Source of the DNA: Mycobacterium kubicae
GTDB lineage: Bacteria; Actinomycetota; Actinomycetes; Mycobacteriales; Mycobacteriaceae
Length of the DNA: 64,000 nt
Assembly (NCBI RefSeq): GCF_015689175.1
Contig: NZ_CP065047.1
Coordinates: forward strand, 4,402,001 to 4,466,000
Reading direction: 5' to 3'
Every line of letters begins with the position of its first letter. Position 1 is the first letter of the stretch. The translations under genes and the position numbers were made by a program. Below, one piece after another: positions 54,566 to 64,000 of this stretch. The notes below the pieces were generated by a model. The model searched no databases, had not been told where the DNA came from, and was given only the letters and a program-made list of their open reading frames with translations.

Positions 54566-55642
54566 ATGTCGGTAGCGGTACCCCTGCGCCCGCGAGGGGC
54601 GTCGGGGACTCGGGTGGCACTGGCGCTCGGCAGCGGCGGGGCCCGCGGGTACGCCCACATCGGCGTCATCCAAACGCTGCAGGAGCGCGGCTACGACATC
54701 GTCGGGATCGCCGGGTCGTCGATGGGAGCGCTGGTCGGCGGGGTGCAAGCCGCCGGTCGGCTCGTGGAGCTCGCCGAGTGGGCGACGTCGCTGACGCAGC
54801 GGACCATCTTGCGGCTGCTGGATCCCTCGTTGACGGCGGCGGGAGTGTTGCGGGCCGAGAAGATTCTGGACGCCGTGCGCGACATTCTGGGGCCGGTCAC
54901 CATCGAGGAATTGCCGATCCCATACACGGCAGTGGCCACCGACCTGCTGGCCGGTAAATCGGTGTGGTTTCAGCGCGGTCCCCTCGACGTGGCGATCCGC
55001 GCGTCCATCGCCATACCCGGCGTCATCGCGCCCACCGAGGTGGACGGACGGCTGCTGGCCGACGGCGGCATTCTGGATCCGCTACCGATGGCACCGATCG
55101 CGGCGGCCAACGCCGACCTGACCATCGCGGTGAGCCTGAACGGCAGCGAAGCCGGGGCCACCCGCGACGCGGAAGCCGGTGTGACCGCCGAGTGGCTCAG
55201 CCGCATGATGCGCAGCACCACAGCGTTGTTCGACACCAACGCCGCCAAGGCACTGCTGGACCGGCCGACGGCACGGGCGTTGCTGAGCCGGTTCGGCGCG
55301 ACCGTGCCGGAGGACGAGTCAGAGGACGATTCGGCAGACATCGAGGACTCCCAGGACGCGGTCGTCTCCGAGGAGGAGGCTCCCGAACTGCCCAAGCTGG
55401 GCAGCTTCGACGTCATGAATCGCACGATCGACATCGCCCAGTCGGCGCTGGCGCGCCACACGCTGGCGACCTATCCGCCCGACCTGCTGATCGAGGTGCC
55501 GCGCACCACTTGCCGCAGCCTGGAATTCCACCGGGCCGTGGAGGTCATCGAAGCAGGCCGTGAACTGGCCGCCCGGGCGTTGGACGCGTTCGAGAGCGGC
55601 GCGCCCGACGAGCCCGGCCAGACGGCGATCGAAGGCGCCTGA
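54566..55642 (+). CDS. patatin-like phospholipase (Rv1063c-like)
   Basis: 358 residues. Patatin fold with oxyanion GSGGARGYAHIG, nucleophile in IAGSSMGALVGG and the Asp of LLADGGILDPLP, so the Ser-Asp dyad is intact. A strongly acidic insert (EDESEDDSADIEDSQDAVVSEEE) near residues 250-285 is unusual. Likely cytosolic acyl hydrolase. ATG 54566 (MSVAVPLRPRG) has AGGAG directly adjacent. Confidence 0.9.
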   Translation: MSVAVPLRPRGASGTRVALALGSGGARGYAHIGVIQTLQERGYDIVGIAGSSMGALVGGVQAAGRLVELAEWATSLTQRTILRLLDPSLTAAGVLRAEKILDAVRDILGPVTIEELPIPYTAVATDLLAGKSVWFQRGPLDVAIRASIAIPGVIAPTEVDGRLLADGGILDPLPMAPIAAANADLTIAVSLNGSEAGATRDAEAGVTAEWLSRMMRSTTALFDTNAAKALLDRPTARALLSRFGATVPEDESEDDSADIEDSQDAVVSEEEAPELPKLGSFDVMNRTIDIAQSALARHTLATYPPDLLIEVPRTTCRSLEFHRAVEVIEAGRELAARALDAFESGAPDEPGQTAIEGA

Positions 55643-55643
55643 C

Positions 55644-56510
55644 TCAGACGCCCAAAAACGTTGCCAGGGCGGCTGCTTCGCGCCGGCCTTGCGCGCGGCC
55701 CGCCGTTGCCGAACCGATGCGGCAGCGGGGGTCCAGGGGGTTGGAGCCGAATGCGGCCAACGAGTCCTCGTCGGCGAAGACGGCGAAGGTGGCGCCGCCG
55801 AACGCGGCGATCTCGCCTGCGGGCCCGGGGCCGAACGGCGATGGCGCATCGGCTGCGCCGGGCACCAGCAGCACCGCCTGGTCGCAGTCGTCGGCAACAC
55901 CGAGGTTGACCGAGCTGTTGACACCGCCGTCCATGTAGCGGCGGTGGGCGATGGTCACCGGCGGCCAGGCCCCGGGGACCGCGCAGCTGGCCGCGACCGC
56001 ATCGACCAGAGGAACACCCGAATCCCGGTCGAACACAACGAATTCCCCGGTGGCGGTGTCGATCGCGGTGATGCGCAGGACCCGCTGCGGCCAGTCGTGC
56101 GACGGCAGGCGCTGGGCGATCACGTCGCGGCGCAGGGCCTCGGAAACTGTCTCGGTCGCCAGTGCCACCGCCCCGATGCGTTGCAGTTGCGTGGCCTTGT
56201 CCCGCGTCTCACCCGGCGCGGTGTGCAACGCCGTCAGGAACAGGTCGGTGATGGCGTCTATGTCGACCCCGGGGTCGATTTCGGCCGACGTCTCGGCCAG
56301 TTGCCGGTCGAAAAGCTCGCCGAGCGAACAGCCGCTGCTGATCTGCGCCGCCACCGCCGAACCGGCCGACGTTCCCACCAGCACCTCGGATTCCAGCAGC
56401 AACCTCGCCGCCGCTGGTGATTCGTCGGCGATGCCGCGCAGAACCCCTGTCTCCCAGGCTATTCCGGCGATTCCGCCGCCGGCCAGCACAAGCGCACGTC
56501 TGGTTGCCAC
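55644..56510 (-). CDS. patatin-like phospholipase (Rv1062-like)
   Basis: 288 residues. Second patatin: oxyanion LAGGGIAGIAWETGVL, nucleophile in VGTSAGSAVAAQ, and Asp in YMDGGVNSSVN. Convergent with the first patatin with one base between the stops; the two are only distantly similar, so this is not a recent duplication. GTG 56510. Confidence 0.9.
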   Translation of the reverse strand: MATRRALVLAGGGIAGIAWETGVLRGIADESPAAARLLLESEVLVGTSAGSAVAAQISSGCSLGELFDRQLAETSAEIDPGVDIDAITDLFLTALHTAPGETRDKATQLQRIGAVALATETVSEALRRDVIAQRLPSHDWPQRVLRITAIDTATGEFVVFDRDSGVPLVDAVAASCAVPGAWPPVTIAHRRYMDGGVNSSVNLGVADDCDQAVLLVPGAADAPSPFGPGPAGEIAAFGGATFAVFADEDSLAAFGSNPLDPRCRIGSATAGRAQGRREAAALATFLGV

Positions 56511-56534
56511 GGTCTCTTACTCTGCCAGCCGGTG

Positions 56535-57404
56535 TCAGGCGGTCGCCGCCGGGTGCTGCGCCTCGTGCACCGGAGTGCTCAGATCGGCTCGGCGGAGCTG
56601 ATGGCGCGGCGGGTCAGGCAGTACCAGGTCGCGGGTGAGGTGCAGCTGGGCGTCGACGTGGACGAGCTCACCGGGCTCGAGCAACGTCCAGCGCGGGTCG
56701 TCGTTCATCGGTTCGGTAGCGAACACGACCGAGGGCCGCGCGCACAGGTGCTGTGACTGCGCACGAATCCGCTTGGTGCGCAGATGAAACTCGGGTGCCG
56801 TTTGCTCGCGTTGATCCAGGAGGTAGAGCTTGTTGGCCTCGGGATAGCGCAGCGCCCACATGTCGGTGGCCGTGCTGAGCAGGATGTTGACCGCGTACAC
56901 CGCAACGTTGTCGGCGAGCCATTTGGCCGCATCGACGAAGCCGGCGGTCTGGTCACCGTCACGTGCCCGGATCGAACCGGTGATCAAAGCGAAGACCCGC
57001 TCGGAATCGGTTTGGCCCAACACCAGATCATCGGTGCCGAGCTCACGCAACCGGGCATCGAGCACGTCCAGTCCCTCGACGACACCGTTGTGCGCGAAGA
57101 TCCGGGCGTCCTGCAGGAATGGGTGGGTGTTGTGGACGTCGAGGGCACCCGTCGTCGCGTAACGCACATGGGCGATGAACGTGGTGCCGGTGAGCTGGTG
57201 GGCCTCGGTGGCGAAGTCCGCGTCGCGCCAGGCCGCTATCGGTTCCTTGTGCAGCTGGGGTTTGCCGTGTTCGTCGAACACCCCCAGTCCCGTGCCGTCG
57301 GGGTTGCGCCGGCTTTGTTGGGCCAGGCTGTCGGGAGCGTCAAGCAGCCAGAAGGTCGCGGTGATGACGTCGGCGCCGGCGTGCAGGCCAAAGAGTCGAC
57401 ACAT
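56535..57404 (-). CDS. class II glutamine amidotransferase (Rv1061-like)
   Basis: 289 residues. N-terminal nucleophile hydrolase: MCRLFG exposes Cys-2 after Met removal, with NPDGTGLG, HVRYATTG, NTHPF and AHNGVVEG of the glutaminase fold; no synthase domain follows, so ammonia acceptor or ergothioneine-type (EgtC-like) hydrolysis is possible. Adjacent to fadD14 (16-base gap) on the same strand. Confidence 0.9.
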   Translation of the reverse strand: MCRLFGLHAGADVITATFWLLDAPDSLAQQSRRNPDGTGLGVFDEHGKPQLHKEPIAAWRDADFATEAHQLTGTTFIAHVRYATTGALDVHNTHPFLQDARIFAHNGVVEGLDVLDARLRELGTDDLVLGQTDSERVFALITGSIRARDGDQTAGFVDAAKWLADNVAVYAVNILLSTATDMWALRYPEANKLYLLDQREQTAPEFHLRTKRIRAQSQHLCARPSVVFATEPMNDDPRWTLLEPGELVHVDAQLHLTRDLVLPDPPRHQLRRADLSTPVHEAQHPAATA

Positions 57405-57420
57405 GGGCTCGACGTTAGCT

Positions 57421-59052
<1,632 letters not shown>

Positions 59053-59182
59053 CGACGTACCGCCTTTGTGGGTTCACCGCGCAGCACCACCTCACCCTGG
59101 GAGTGGGGCGAATGCTTTCGCCGCGCCAAGTCGTGGGAACCCGGACCGAACCGGGCCCACGCCAGTCTATGTCCGCTTCTTC

Positions 59183-60304
59183 TCAGGCGAAGGCGGGCTG
59201 GTGTTGCACCAGCTCAGGCGAGAAGAGGTCGGCCGATCTGCCGGCCGGTAGCGCCGGCTGGGCAGCGCCAGCGATGTCGGCCACCGGCGCGATGGTGACG
59301 GTTCCGGTGTAGTCGGCGACGTACAAGTACCGGCCGTCCGGGCTTTCCGCCACGCAGGACGGCTGCGCGGCCACCGTAACGGCGCCGATGATGTCCTGGG
59401 TCAGGGTGGACAGCATGGTCAGGCTGTCGTCGGTGATCAGGTAGGCACGGGTCCCGTCCTGGCTGAGGCTCAGGCCGGTGAGCACCCCCCCGATCTCGGA
59501 GTATTTGCAGGTGTTGAGGACCTTGTTGGTGCGGGTGTCGACGACGTCGAGGACTGCGCCGAAGTCGGGTCCGCAGCTGGCCACATAGGCGGTCCCGCCG
59601 TTGGGGCTGATCGCAATGTCGCGCACCAGCAGACCGATGTCGATGGTGGCGAGCACGCGCAAGGCCGGGGGCGCCTGGCGCCGCCGGCGCCAACGCGAAT
59701 GCCCGTCTGCGACGCCGGTGTTGATGACGATGATCCGCCCACCGAAGGGCCCGTTGGCACCGACATAGAGGCGCGCACCGTCGGGGCTGACGCGCACGCA
59801 CTCCGCGGTGACGTCGGGCGCCGAGGCCAGGTCGAGGCTCTGGACGGCGCCGGTCATGGTGTTCACGACGGCGACATCCGCGCCGCGAGCACCATTGCGC
59901 GTGACGTAGACGTGGTTGCCGTCGGGACTCACGGCAAAGTCGCGGACGTTGAGCGCCAGCGGATGCGTCTTGGTGACGGTGTTGGTCATCAGGTCGACGA
60001 CCTGAATGGAGTCGTATGCCGGCGACGCGCAACTCACGAAGGCGCGGTCGGCCGCTGCGGCCGCCAGCGCGAGCGCCCGCGGTTCGGTGACCGCCCCGAC
60101 GGTGTCGACCACGCGGCCGGTGTCGGAGTCGATGATCGAGATGGTGTCGTCGCGGTAGTTGGTGACGAGCACTCGGCGGCCATCGGCACTGAGCGCAATA
60201 CCGCTGATCGGACCGCGGCCCACCGAGATCTGCACGGCGATCGGCAGGTCGGGTGCGTCGTCGAAGCCCACGACCTGGACATTGTGGCCGTTCACATCGC
60301 TCAT
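59183..60304 (-). CDS. seven-bladed beta-propeller, YncE/YVTN family (Rv1057-like)
   Basis: 373 residues of repeated YVTN blades: ADGRRVLVTNYRDDTISIIDSDTGRVVDTV, SPDGNHVYVTRNG, SPDGARLYVGANG, SPNGGTAYVASCG, SPDGRYLYVADYTGTV. No clear signal peptide. The M. tuberculosis homologue is stress-induced under MprA and SigE. The basic SRWRRRRQAPP insert between blades is unusual. Preceded by a 412-base non-coding region. Confidence 0.9.
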   Translation of the reverse strand: MSDVNGHNVQVVGFDDAPDLPIAVQISVGRGPISGIALSADGRRVLVTNYRDDTISIIDSDTGRVVDTVGAVTEPRALALAAAAADRAFVSCASPAYDSIQVVDLMTNTVTKTHPLALNVRDFAVSPDGNHVYVTRNGARGADVAVVNTMTGAVQSLDLASAPDVTAECVRVSPDGARLYVGANGPFGGRIIVINTGVADGHSRWRRRRQAPPALRVLATIDIGLLVRDIAISPNGGTAYVASCGPDFGAVLDVVDTRTNKVLNTCKYSEIGGVLTGLSLSQDGTRAYLITDDSLTMLSTLTQDIIGAVTVAAQPSCVAESPDGRYLYVADYTGTVTIAPVADIAGAAQPALPAGRSADLFSPELVQHQPAFA

Positions 60305-60716
60305 GTTGGCACCGCCTCTGCTGTTTATCGGGACCGGATTTCGGTCGAATTAGCGTCTTGGACGCGCGTTTAGGCGAGTTTAGTGGCCGAATTCGGCAGC
60401 AAATGACGCCAATTTTCTGGTTGTTGCGTAGGTCACTTGCGCCCCTTAACCAATGCTCAGGTCAGAACTTTGAAGTCCCCGTCTCAACCTCGCCGCGGCA
60501 ACAGCAGCAGGTGCGCTGAGCAGCGCATTCCTCGTTCGTCCGGATTCTTCGGCGGGCCGGCCGAGGCAGAATTAAAATAAGAGTCTCTTATAAAGTTCTG
60601 CCGAAAGAGAAGATTGTCACATTCGACCTGGAAGGCGTGTCGGCGGCTGCGCCGCACCGGCAACGATGACATATTCACCAAGCCCGCCAGGGGAATCCCC
60701 CACCGGAAGGACCCAC
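60305..60716. other. 412-base intergenic region upstream of the divergent beta-propeller and NTF2-like genes
   Basis: No gene is supported. It is AT-rich by local standards, especially 60565-60600 where a 7-bp-arm palindrome lies. It should contain both promoters; homologous DNA in M. tuberculosis is a multi-regulator target. Confidence 0.5.
60577..60591. promoter_or_regulatory. perfect palindrome, operator candidate
   Basis: ATAAGAG-T-CTCTTAT in an AT-rich tract, 126 bases before the NTF2-like start and 273 bases before the beta-propeller start. Typical of a small dimeric repressor site. Confidence 0.45.
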
Positions 60717-61184
60717 ATGGACGACCCGCGCCCGCCGTTCCCCCCGTATGACCTGCAGACCGCCCTGCAGAAGGTGCAGGCGGCCGAAGACGCGTGGAAC
60801 ACCAGGGACCCGCACAAGGTCAGCCTCGCCTACACCAGCGACAGCGTGTGGCGCAATCGTGACACCTTCGTCACCGGTCGCGAGCGGATCGTCGAATTCC
60901 TCACTGCCAAATGGGAACGAGAACTCGACTATGCGCTGCGCAAGAGCTTGTGGGACTTCCATGGCAACCGCATCGCCGTGCGGTTCCAATACGAGTGCCA
61001 CGACGCCACCGGCCAGTGCTGGCGCAGTTACGGCAACGAGTTGTGGGAGTTCGACGACAACGGATTGATGCGGCGGCGGGAGGCCAGCATCAACGACGTC
61101 CGCATCGACGAATCCGAGCGCCGGTATTTCGGCCCGCGTCCCGACACCGAGCGCGGCCCGGACCACGACATCCCGCTGCGCTGA
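60717..61184 (+). CDS. DUF1348/NTF2-like protein
   Basis: 155 residues. DUF1348 members are cytosolic NTF2-fold proteins of unknown function: [60 protein letters not shown] and the aromatic ending [21 protein letters not shown] are characteristic. ATG 60717 is chosen for GGAAGGA five bases upstream; ATG 60666 lacks one. Stop abuts the stop of the convergent DUF427 pseudogene. Confidence 0.85.
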   Translation: MDDPRPPFPPYDLQTALQKVQAAEDAWNTRDPHKVSLAYTSDSVWRNRDTFVTGRERIVEFLTAKWERELDYALRKSLWDFHGNRIAVRFQYECHDATGQCWRSYGNELWEFDDNGLMRRREASINDVRIDESERRYFGPRPDTERGPDHDIPLR

Positions 61185-61948
61185 TCAGCTGAACTGGGTG
61201 TGCGGCCGCGGCAGCGCGGCGCCGTCGACCATGATGTCCAGCTTCTCGTTGTAGAAGGCCACCAGCCCGGCGATGGGGGCGACCGCGGGCAGCGGGTAGT
61301 GGTAGCTCCAGGCCAGGTCCGCATGCAGCGTCGTTCCTGCCCGCACTGACCAGTAGCTCGACGTCACACCTTTGTACGGGCACAGCGTTTGCGTCGAGCT
61401 CGCTTCCAGGTGTTCGAAGGCGACGTCCGCTGGATCGATGTAATACCTTGTCGGAAGACCGGTTTCGAACAGCAGAACCGGCGAATGGGTGTCGGCGAGC
61501 ACGACACCATCGAGTTCCACTCGCACGTGCCGATGCGAGCGCAGCGCGTCGACCCGCGAGTACGGGTTGCGGGGATGACCGTAGATCTGTTCGTCTTCTT
61601 CGAACCACCGCAACGGGTTCCAGTCGAATCGCACCGTTGCGGCCAGGGGGCTGTCACTGTCGGCGTCGAAAACCCTTGCCGCCGATGGGTGTGTCTGTCG
61701 GGGGCCGACCAGGGAATACAGCCGGGACGGGCCGAACTGCACTCGCTGGAAGTGGTTCTCGTCGTGCAGGAATTCCGTGCGTACATCGGCCAGCGGTACG
61801 TAATAGGCTGGATAGTAAGGGATTTCCCATACATATCGGGCCCCGGTGGTGTCGAATACCAGGTCGTGTCCAGGTAACCACGCACCCGGCGGGGCGCGGG
61901 CTCGATGCGGCCGCGAGTGGCGGCGGCCTGCGGGTAGTCCGTTGTCAT
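61185..61948 (-). pseudogene. DUF427 family gene broken by a one-base deletion
   Basis: Two reading frames together give one complete DUF427 protein of about 254 residues. The first starts at ATG 61948 (MTTDYPQAAATRGRIEPAPRRVRGYL) and after Leu leaves the family sequence; the second supplies HDLVFDTTGARYVWE through QFGPSRLYSLVGPRQTHPSAARVF to the stop at 61185. The switch is at about 61870-61871, where CTGGACAC would need to be CTGGGACAC. Downstream residues remain well conserved, so the lesion is recent or a sequencing error. Last cistron of a DLH-DUF6295-DUF427 operon. Confidence 0.8.
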
Positions 61949-61955
61949 GGTCGGA

Positions 61956-62228
61956 CTACTGGTTCTTCGAGGCCAGACCGGCGGGCGCGTGTGAGATCGC
62001 TTTGCGGATCGCGTCGGCCAGCGCCAGGGCGCTCTCCTCGGTCAATTCCAGCGCGACGCGCGCGGACGGGCCCAGCTCGGGGTTGATGACGTCGATGTTG
62101 ACGGTGTGGGTGTACGGGGCGTGGACCGCATGGTCGACGTACACGGTCGCGCGGTTGGCGTCGAACCATCCGGTGGCGCCTTTGCCGCTGCCGTCGATCG
62201 AGAGGTGTTCGGACAGATGAGTGCACAT
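61956..62228 (-). CDS. DUF6295 family protein
   Basis: 90 residues. MCTHLSEHLSIDGSGKGATGWFDANRATVYVDHAVHAPYTHTVNIDVIN followed by an amphipathic helix (ELTEESALALADAIRKAI) matches a small actinobacterial family of unknown function. Conserved His and Cys residues near the start could bind metal. Gap of 13 bases after the hydrolase and seven bases before the DUF427 gene: one operon. Confidence 0.8.
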   Translation of the reverse strand: MCTHLSEHLSIDGSGKGATGWFDANRATVYVDHAVHAPYTHTVNIDVINPELGPSARVALELTEESALALADAIRKAISHAPAGLASKNQ

Positions 62229-62241
62229 GGGTTGGGAGTTC

Positions 62242-62997
62242 CTAGCCTTTCAGATGGGTCGCGAAGAATTCGTCGATGCGGCGCCAGCCGTCCACCGCCG
62301 CCTCGGGGCGGTACGCCGGACGGTCGACGGAGAAGAAGGCATGGCCGGCGCCCTCGTAAGACTTGAATTCGTGCGCCTTACCCAGCCTGGTCAATTCCTC
62401 GGCCAAGGTGGCCACCGCGGGCGGCGCGGGGAACGGGTCGTCGACACCGAAGAGCCCGAGCAGCGGGCAGCTCAAATCGGGCGCCAGATGCAGGATCGGT
62501 TTGATGGCGCGGGGCACTCGTTCGGGTGGGTCCTCGACGACGAAGCCGCCGTAGCAGTCCACCGCGGCATCGAATGGCAACGAGCAGGCGGCCAGGAAGG
62601 CGTGTCGCCCGCCCGAACAGTGCCCGATGACGCCGAATTTCCCAGTTGCGCCGGGCAACGATCGCAGGTGTTCCACCGCGCCGGCGACGTCGCCGACCAG
62701 TCGTTCGTCGGGTACTCCACCGGCCGCCCGCGCCGCGGCCGCCGCGTCGTCGGGATCAGCGCCCGGGGCCTCCCGGGAGTAGAGGTTGGGGGCCAGCACG
62801 TGATAGCCGCTGTCGGCCAGGCGCCGGACGAATTCCTTTGTCTCCCGGTCATATCCGGGCATGTGGTGGATCCAGACGATCCCGCCGCGAGACCCCTCCG
62901 CCAGCGGGATGGCTCGGTAGGCCTCGATCTCGTCGCTGCCATGGCCGGTGATGGTGATGGTTTCTGCGCGAATGGCGTCTGGGCTGATTGCGGTCAT
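62242..62997 (-). CDS. dienelactone hydrolase family protein
   Basis: 251 residues. Alpha/beta-hydrolase with Cys nucleophile in VIGHCSGGRHAF, Asp in GLFGVDDPFP and His in GAGHAFFSVDRP. IVWIHHMPGYDRETKEFVRRLA is the oxyanion region. Probably a carboxyester or lactone hydrolase. GAGGAG lies seven bases before ATG 62997. Heads the DLH-DUF6295-DUF427 operon. Confidence 0.9.
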   Translation of the reverse strand: MTAISPDAIRAETITITGHGSDEIEAYRAIPLAEGSRGGIVWIHHMPGYDRETKEFVRRLADSGYHVLAPNLYSREAPGADPDDAAAAARAAGGVPDERLVGDVAGAVEHLRSLPGATGKFGVIGHCSGGRHAFLAACSLPFDAAVDCYGGFVVEDPPERVPRAIKPILHLAPDLSCPLLGLFGVDDPFPAPPAVATLAEELTRLGKAHEFKSYEGAGHAFFSVDRPAYRPEAAVDGWRRIDEFFATHLKG

Positions 62998-63100
62998 CGC
63001 GATGCTCCTCGTTTCGCGGGCGCCCGAGGGCTGGTTCGGGCCGACCCATCGGGAACCAAAGTATCCGAAACAGGGTGCTGTGGTGGGCCAGCAAACCGAG

Positions 63101-63106
63101 TAGCCT
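63101..63106 (+). promoter_or_regulatory. candidate -10 box for leaderless transcript
   Basis: TAGCCT seven bases before the GTG at 63114, with no ribosome-binding site: leaderless geometry. Confidence 0.45.
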
Positions 63107-63113
63107 TCGACCC

Positions 63114-63638
63114 GTGGCGCTTCGACGGGACAGCCCTATCCGCGGTCGCAAACTACGGCTGGATGAAGCGCTCCTCGAGCGTGGCCTGATGACCCCGGTC
63201 GGGTATCAATTCCTGCTGCACCTTGCGCCGCGCATCGACAAAGCAGTGATCCCTCGGACCAGGGGGCGGCTGAGCTGCGCCGGTCTCGACAAAGTCGGCC
63301 TAGTTACCTCGACCGGGGCCAAATCGGGCCAGCCGCGCAGTCAACCGCTGGCATTGATCGAGGTGCCCGAGGGCCTGCTGGCGATCGGATCCAACTATGG
63401 GCGGCCTCAACATCCGGCGTGGAGCGCCAACCTGCTTGCCCACCCCGACTGCACCGTGGAGTTCAAGGGTCCGCCGCAGCGGTACCGGGCCGAGCTGCTC
63501 ACCGGCCAGCGGCGCGCCGCCGCGTGGGACACCGCCGTCGACTACTACGCCGGCTATGAGCGCTACCGCGCCAGCTGCGCGCCCCGGGAGATCAGGGTCT
63601 TTCTGCTGCGCCCCACCTCGGCGAAACCGCGTGCCTAG
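63114..63638 (+). CDS. Ddn-like F420-dependent nitroreductase/quinone reductase family protein
   Basis: 174 residues from GTG 63114. The split-barrel motif LVTSTGAKSGQPRSQPLALIEVPEGLLAIGSNYGRPQHPAWSANLLAHPD is the F420 signature, as in the 7.1-kb paralogue but clearly diverged from it. Tyr-rich DYYAGYERYRASC helix near the end. Likely quinone or nitro reductase. Divergent from the DLH operon; its end overlaps the convergent last gene by four bases. Confidence 0.85.
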   Translation: MALRRDSPIRGRKLRLDEALLERGLMTPVGYQFLLHLAPRIDKAVIPRTRGRLSCAGLDKVGLVTSTGAKSGQPRSQPLALIEVPEGLLAIGSNYGRPQHPAWSANLLAHPDCTVEFKGPPQRYRAELLTGQRRAAAWDTAVDYYAGYERYRASCAPREIRVFLLRPTSAKPRA

Positions 63639-64000
63639 CCGACTTTGATCGGGATGGTCGCCGATTCCGTCTTGGCCGGCAGCTTGGTGGTGTCGATGAC
63701 CAGGAACTCGCCATTGTCCTGGCTGCCGTTGGGCAGCACTTTGGGCTTGAGGGAAAACGGCGGGGTGTCCGATGCCAGTCCCGCGAGCCCGAAATCGCTG
63801 TCGTTGGCGAGGATTAACGTGTCACCGCCGTCGGGGGTGATCATGCCTTCGATCTTGTCGTGCCCGAAGAAGTCACCGTCGCCCGACAGCGAACGCAGCA
63901 GAGCGCCGACGTCCAATTTGAGCGTCTTGGCGGCCGCGGTGACCCCGATGATCTTCAGTTTGACGACGGCGTCGGCATCGGTGCTGCCGCCGACCAATGT
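63635..64000 (-). CDS. esterase-like activity of phytase family protein, C-terminal part only
   Basis: The frame enters from the right edge and stops at 63635; about 121 residues are visible. KIEGMITPDGGDTLILANDSDFGLAG resembles the end of the phytase-like beta-propeller family (Glu and Asp in EG...NDSDFG). Family members are secreted phosphoesterases or unknown enzymes. N-terminus and signal lie outside the window. Confidence 0.65.
   Translation of the reverse strand, partial: TLVGGSTDADAVVKLKIIGVTAAAKTLKLDVGALLRSLSGDGDFFGHDKIEGMITPDGGDTLILANDSDFGLAGLASDTPPFSLKPKVLPNGSQDNGEFLVIDTTKLPAKTESATIPIKVG

Noticed and set aside
61860..61880. Programmed frameshift in DUF427
   Set aside because: No slippery heptamer or stimulatory structure is evident; a one-base deletion is simpler.

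Overview
The window is a contiguous, gene-dense, high-GC piece of a mycobacterial chromosome. Gene order and protein sequences match the block known in Mycobacterium tuberculosis as Rv1122 (gnd2) through Rv1057, and mycobacterial hallmarks are present (mycothiol conjugate amidase Mca, Z-farnesyl diphosphate synthase, DUF732 and DUF4245 proteins, a PhoH2 locus, F420-type nitroreductases). The organism is most likely a non-tuberculous mycobacterium: no PE/PE_PGRS gene is present at the two places where M. tuberculosis carries them, and genes that are fragments in M. tuberculosis (an adenylate cyclase, a carboxylesterase) are intact here. Species cannot be named from the sequence alone.

Layout. 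1-10 kb: oxidative pentose phosphate genes (gnd2, zwf1), a class III cyclase, then an accessory stretch of small genes (permuted papain-like hydrolase, OsmC, NlpC/P60-like exported protein, two VOC proteins, DUF732) ending in ychF. Between the last VOC gene and ychF, three single-gene units (Ddn-like reductase, DUF1801, GAF-ANTAR) are each bounded by a near-copy of the last 32 bases of ychF, the most unusual structure in the window. 10-16 kb: DUF6542-like membrane protein, ispH, lipid-droplet protein, xseA-xseB, a 3-beta-hydroxysteroid dehydrogenase behind a KstR-type palindrome. 16-30 kb: carboxylesterase, AI-2E-family permease, dienelactone hydrolase with DUF4245 partner, glpX-fumC, a Pro/Gly-rich membrane protein, a second membrane cyclase, polysaccharide deacetylase, phoAT-phoH2, desA2, glyA. 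30-41 kb: coaA, a four-gene minus-strand run (Z-FPP synthase, unknown polytopic protein, methyltransferase, 4-TM protein), hemolysin III, SnoaL/KSI-like protein, the mca cluster, greA. 41-49 kb: metB, Pra, cbs (transsulfuration), lipU, SGNH hydrolase, fadA3, Bax-inhibitor-1. 49-64 kb: echA9-echA8-Rv1069c-like operon, cysteine dioxygenase-rhodanese pair, lpqV, two patatins, class II amidotransferase, fadD14, beta-propeller, NTF2-like protein, DLH-DUF6295-DUF427 operon (DUF427 frameshifted), a second Ddn-like protein and the end of a phytase-like esterase.

How it works together: much of the window is core carbon, lipid and sulfur metabolism (PPP, gluconeogenic FBPase, fumarase, one-carbon metabolism, CoA synthesis, beta-oxidation, valine catabolism, cysteine/methionine interconversion, cysteine oxidation). 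Accessory novelty is concentrated at 4-9 kb and 31-34.4 kb. Homologue names given with Rv numbers come from memory of family sequences, not from a search.
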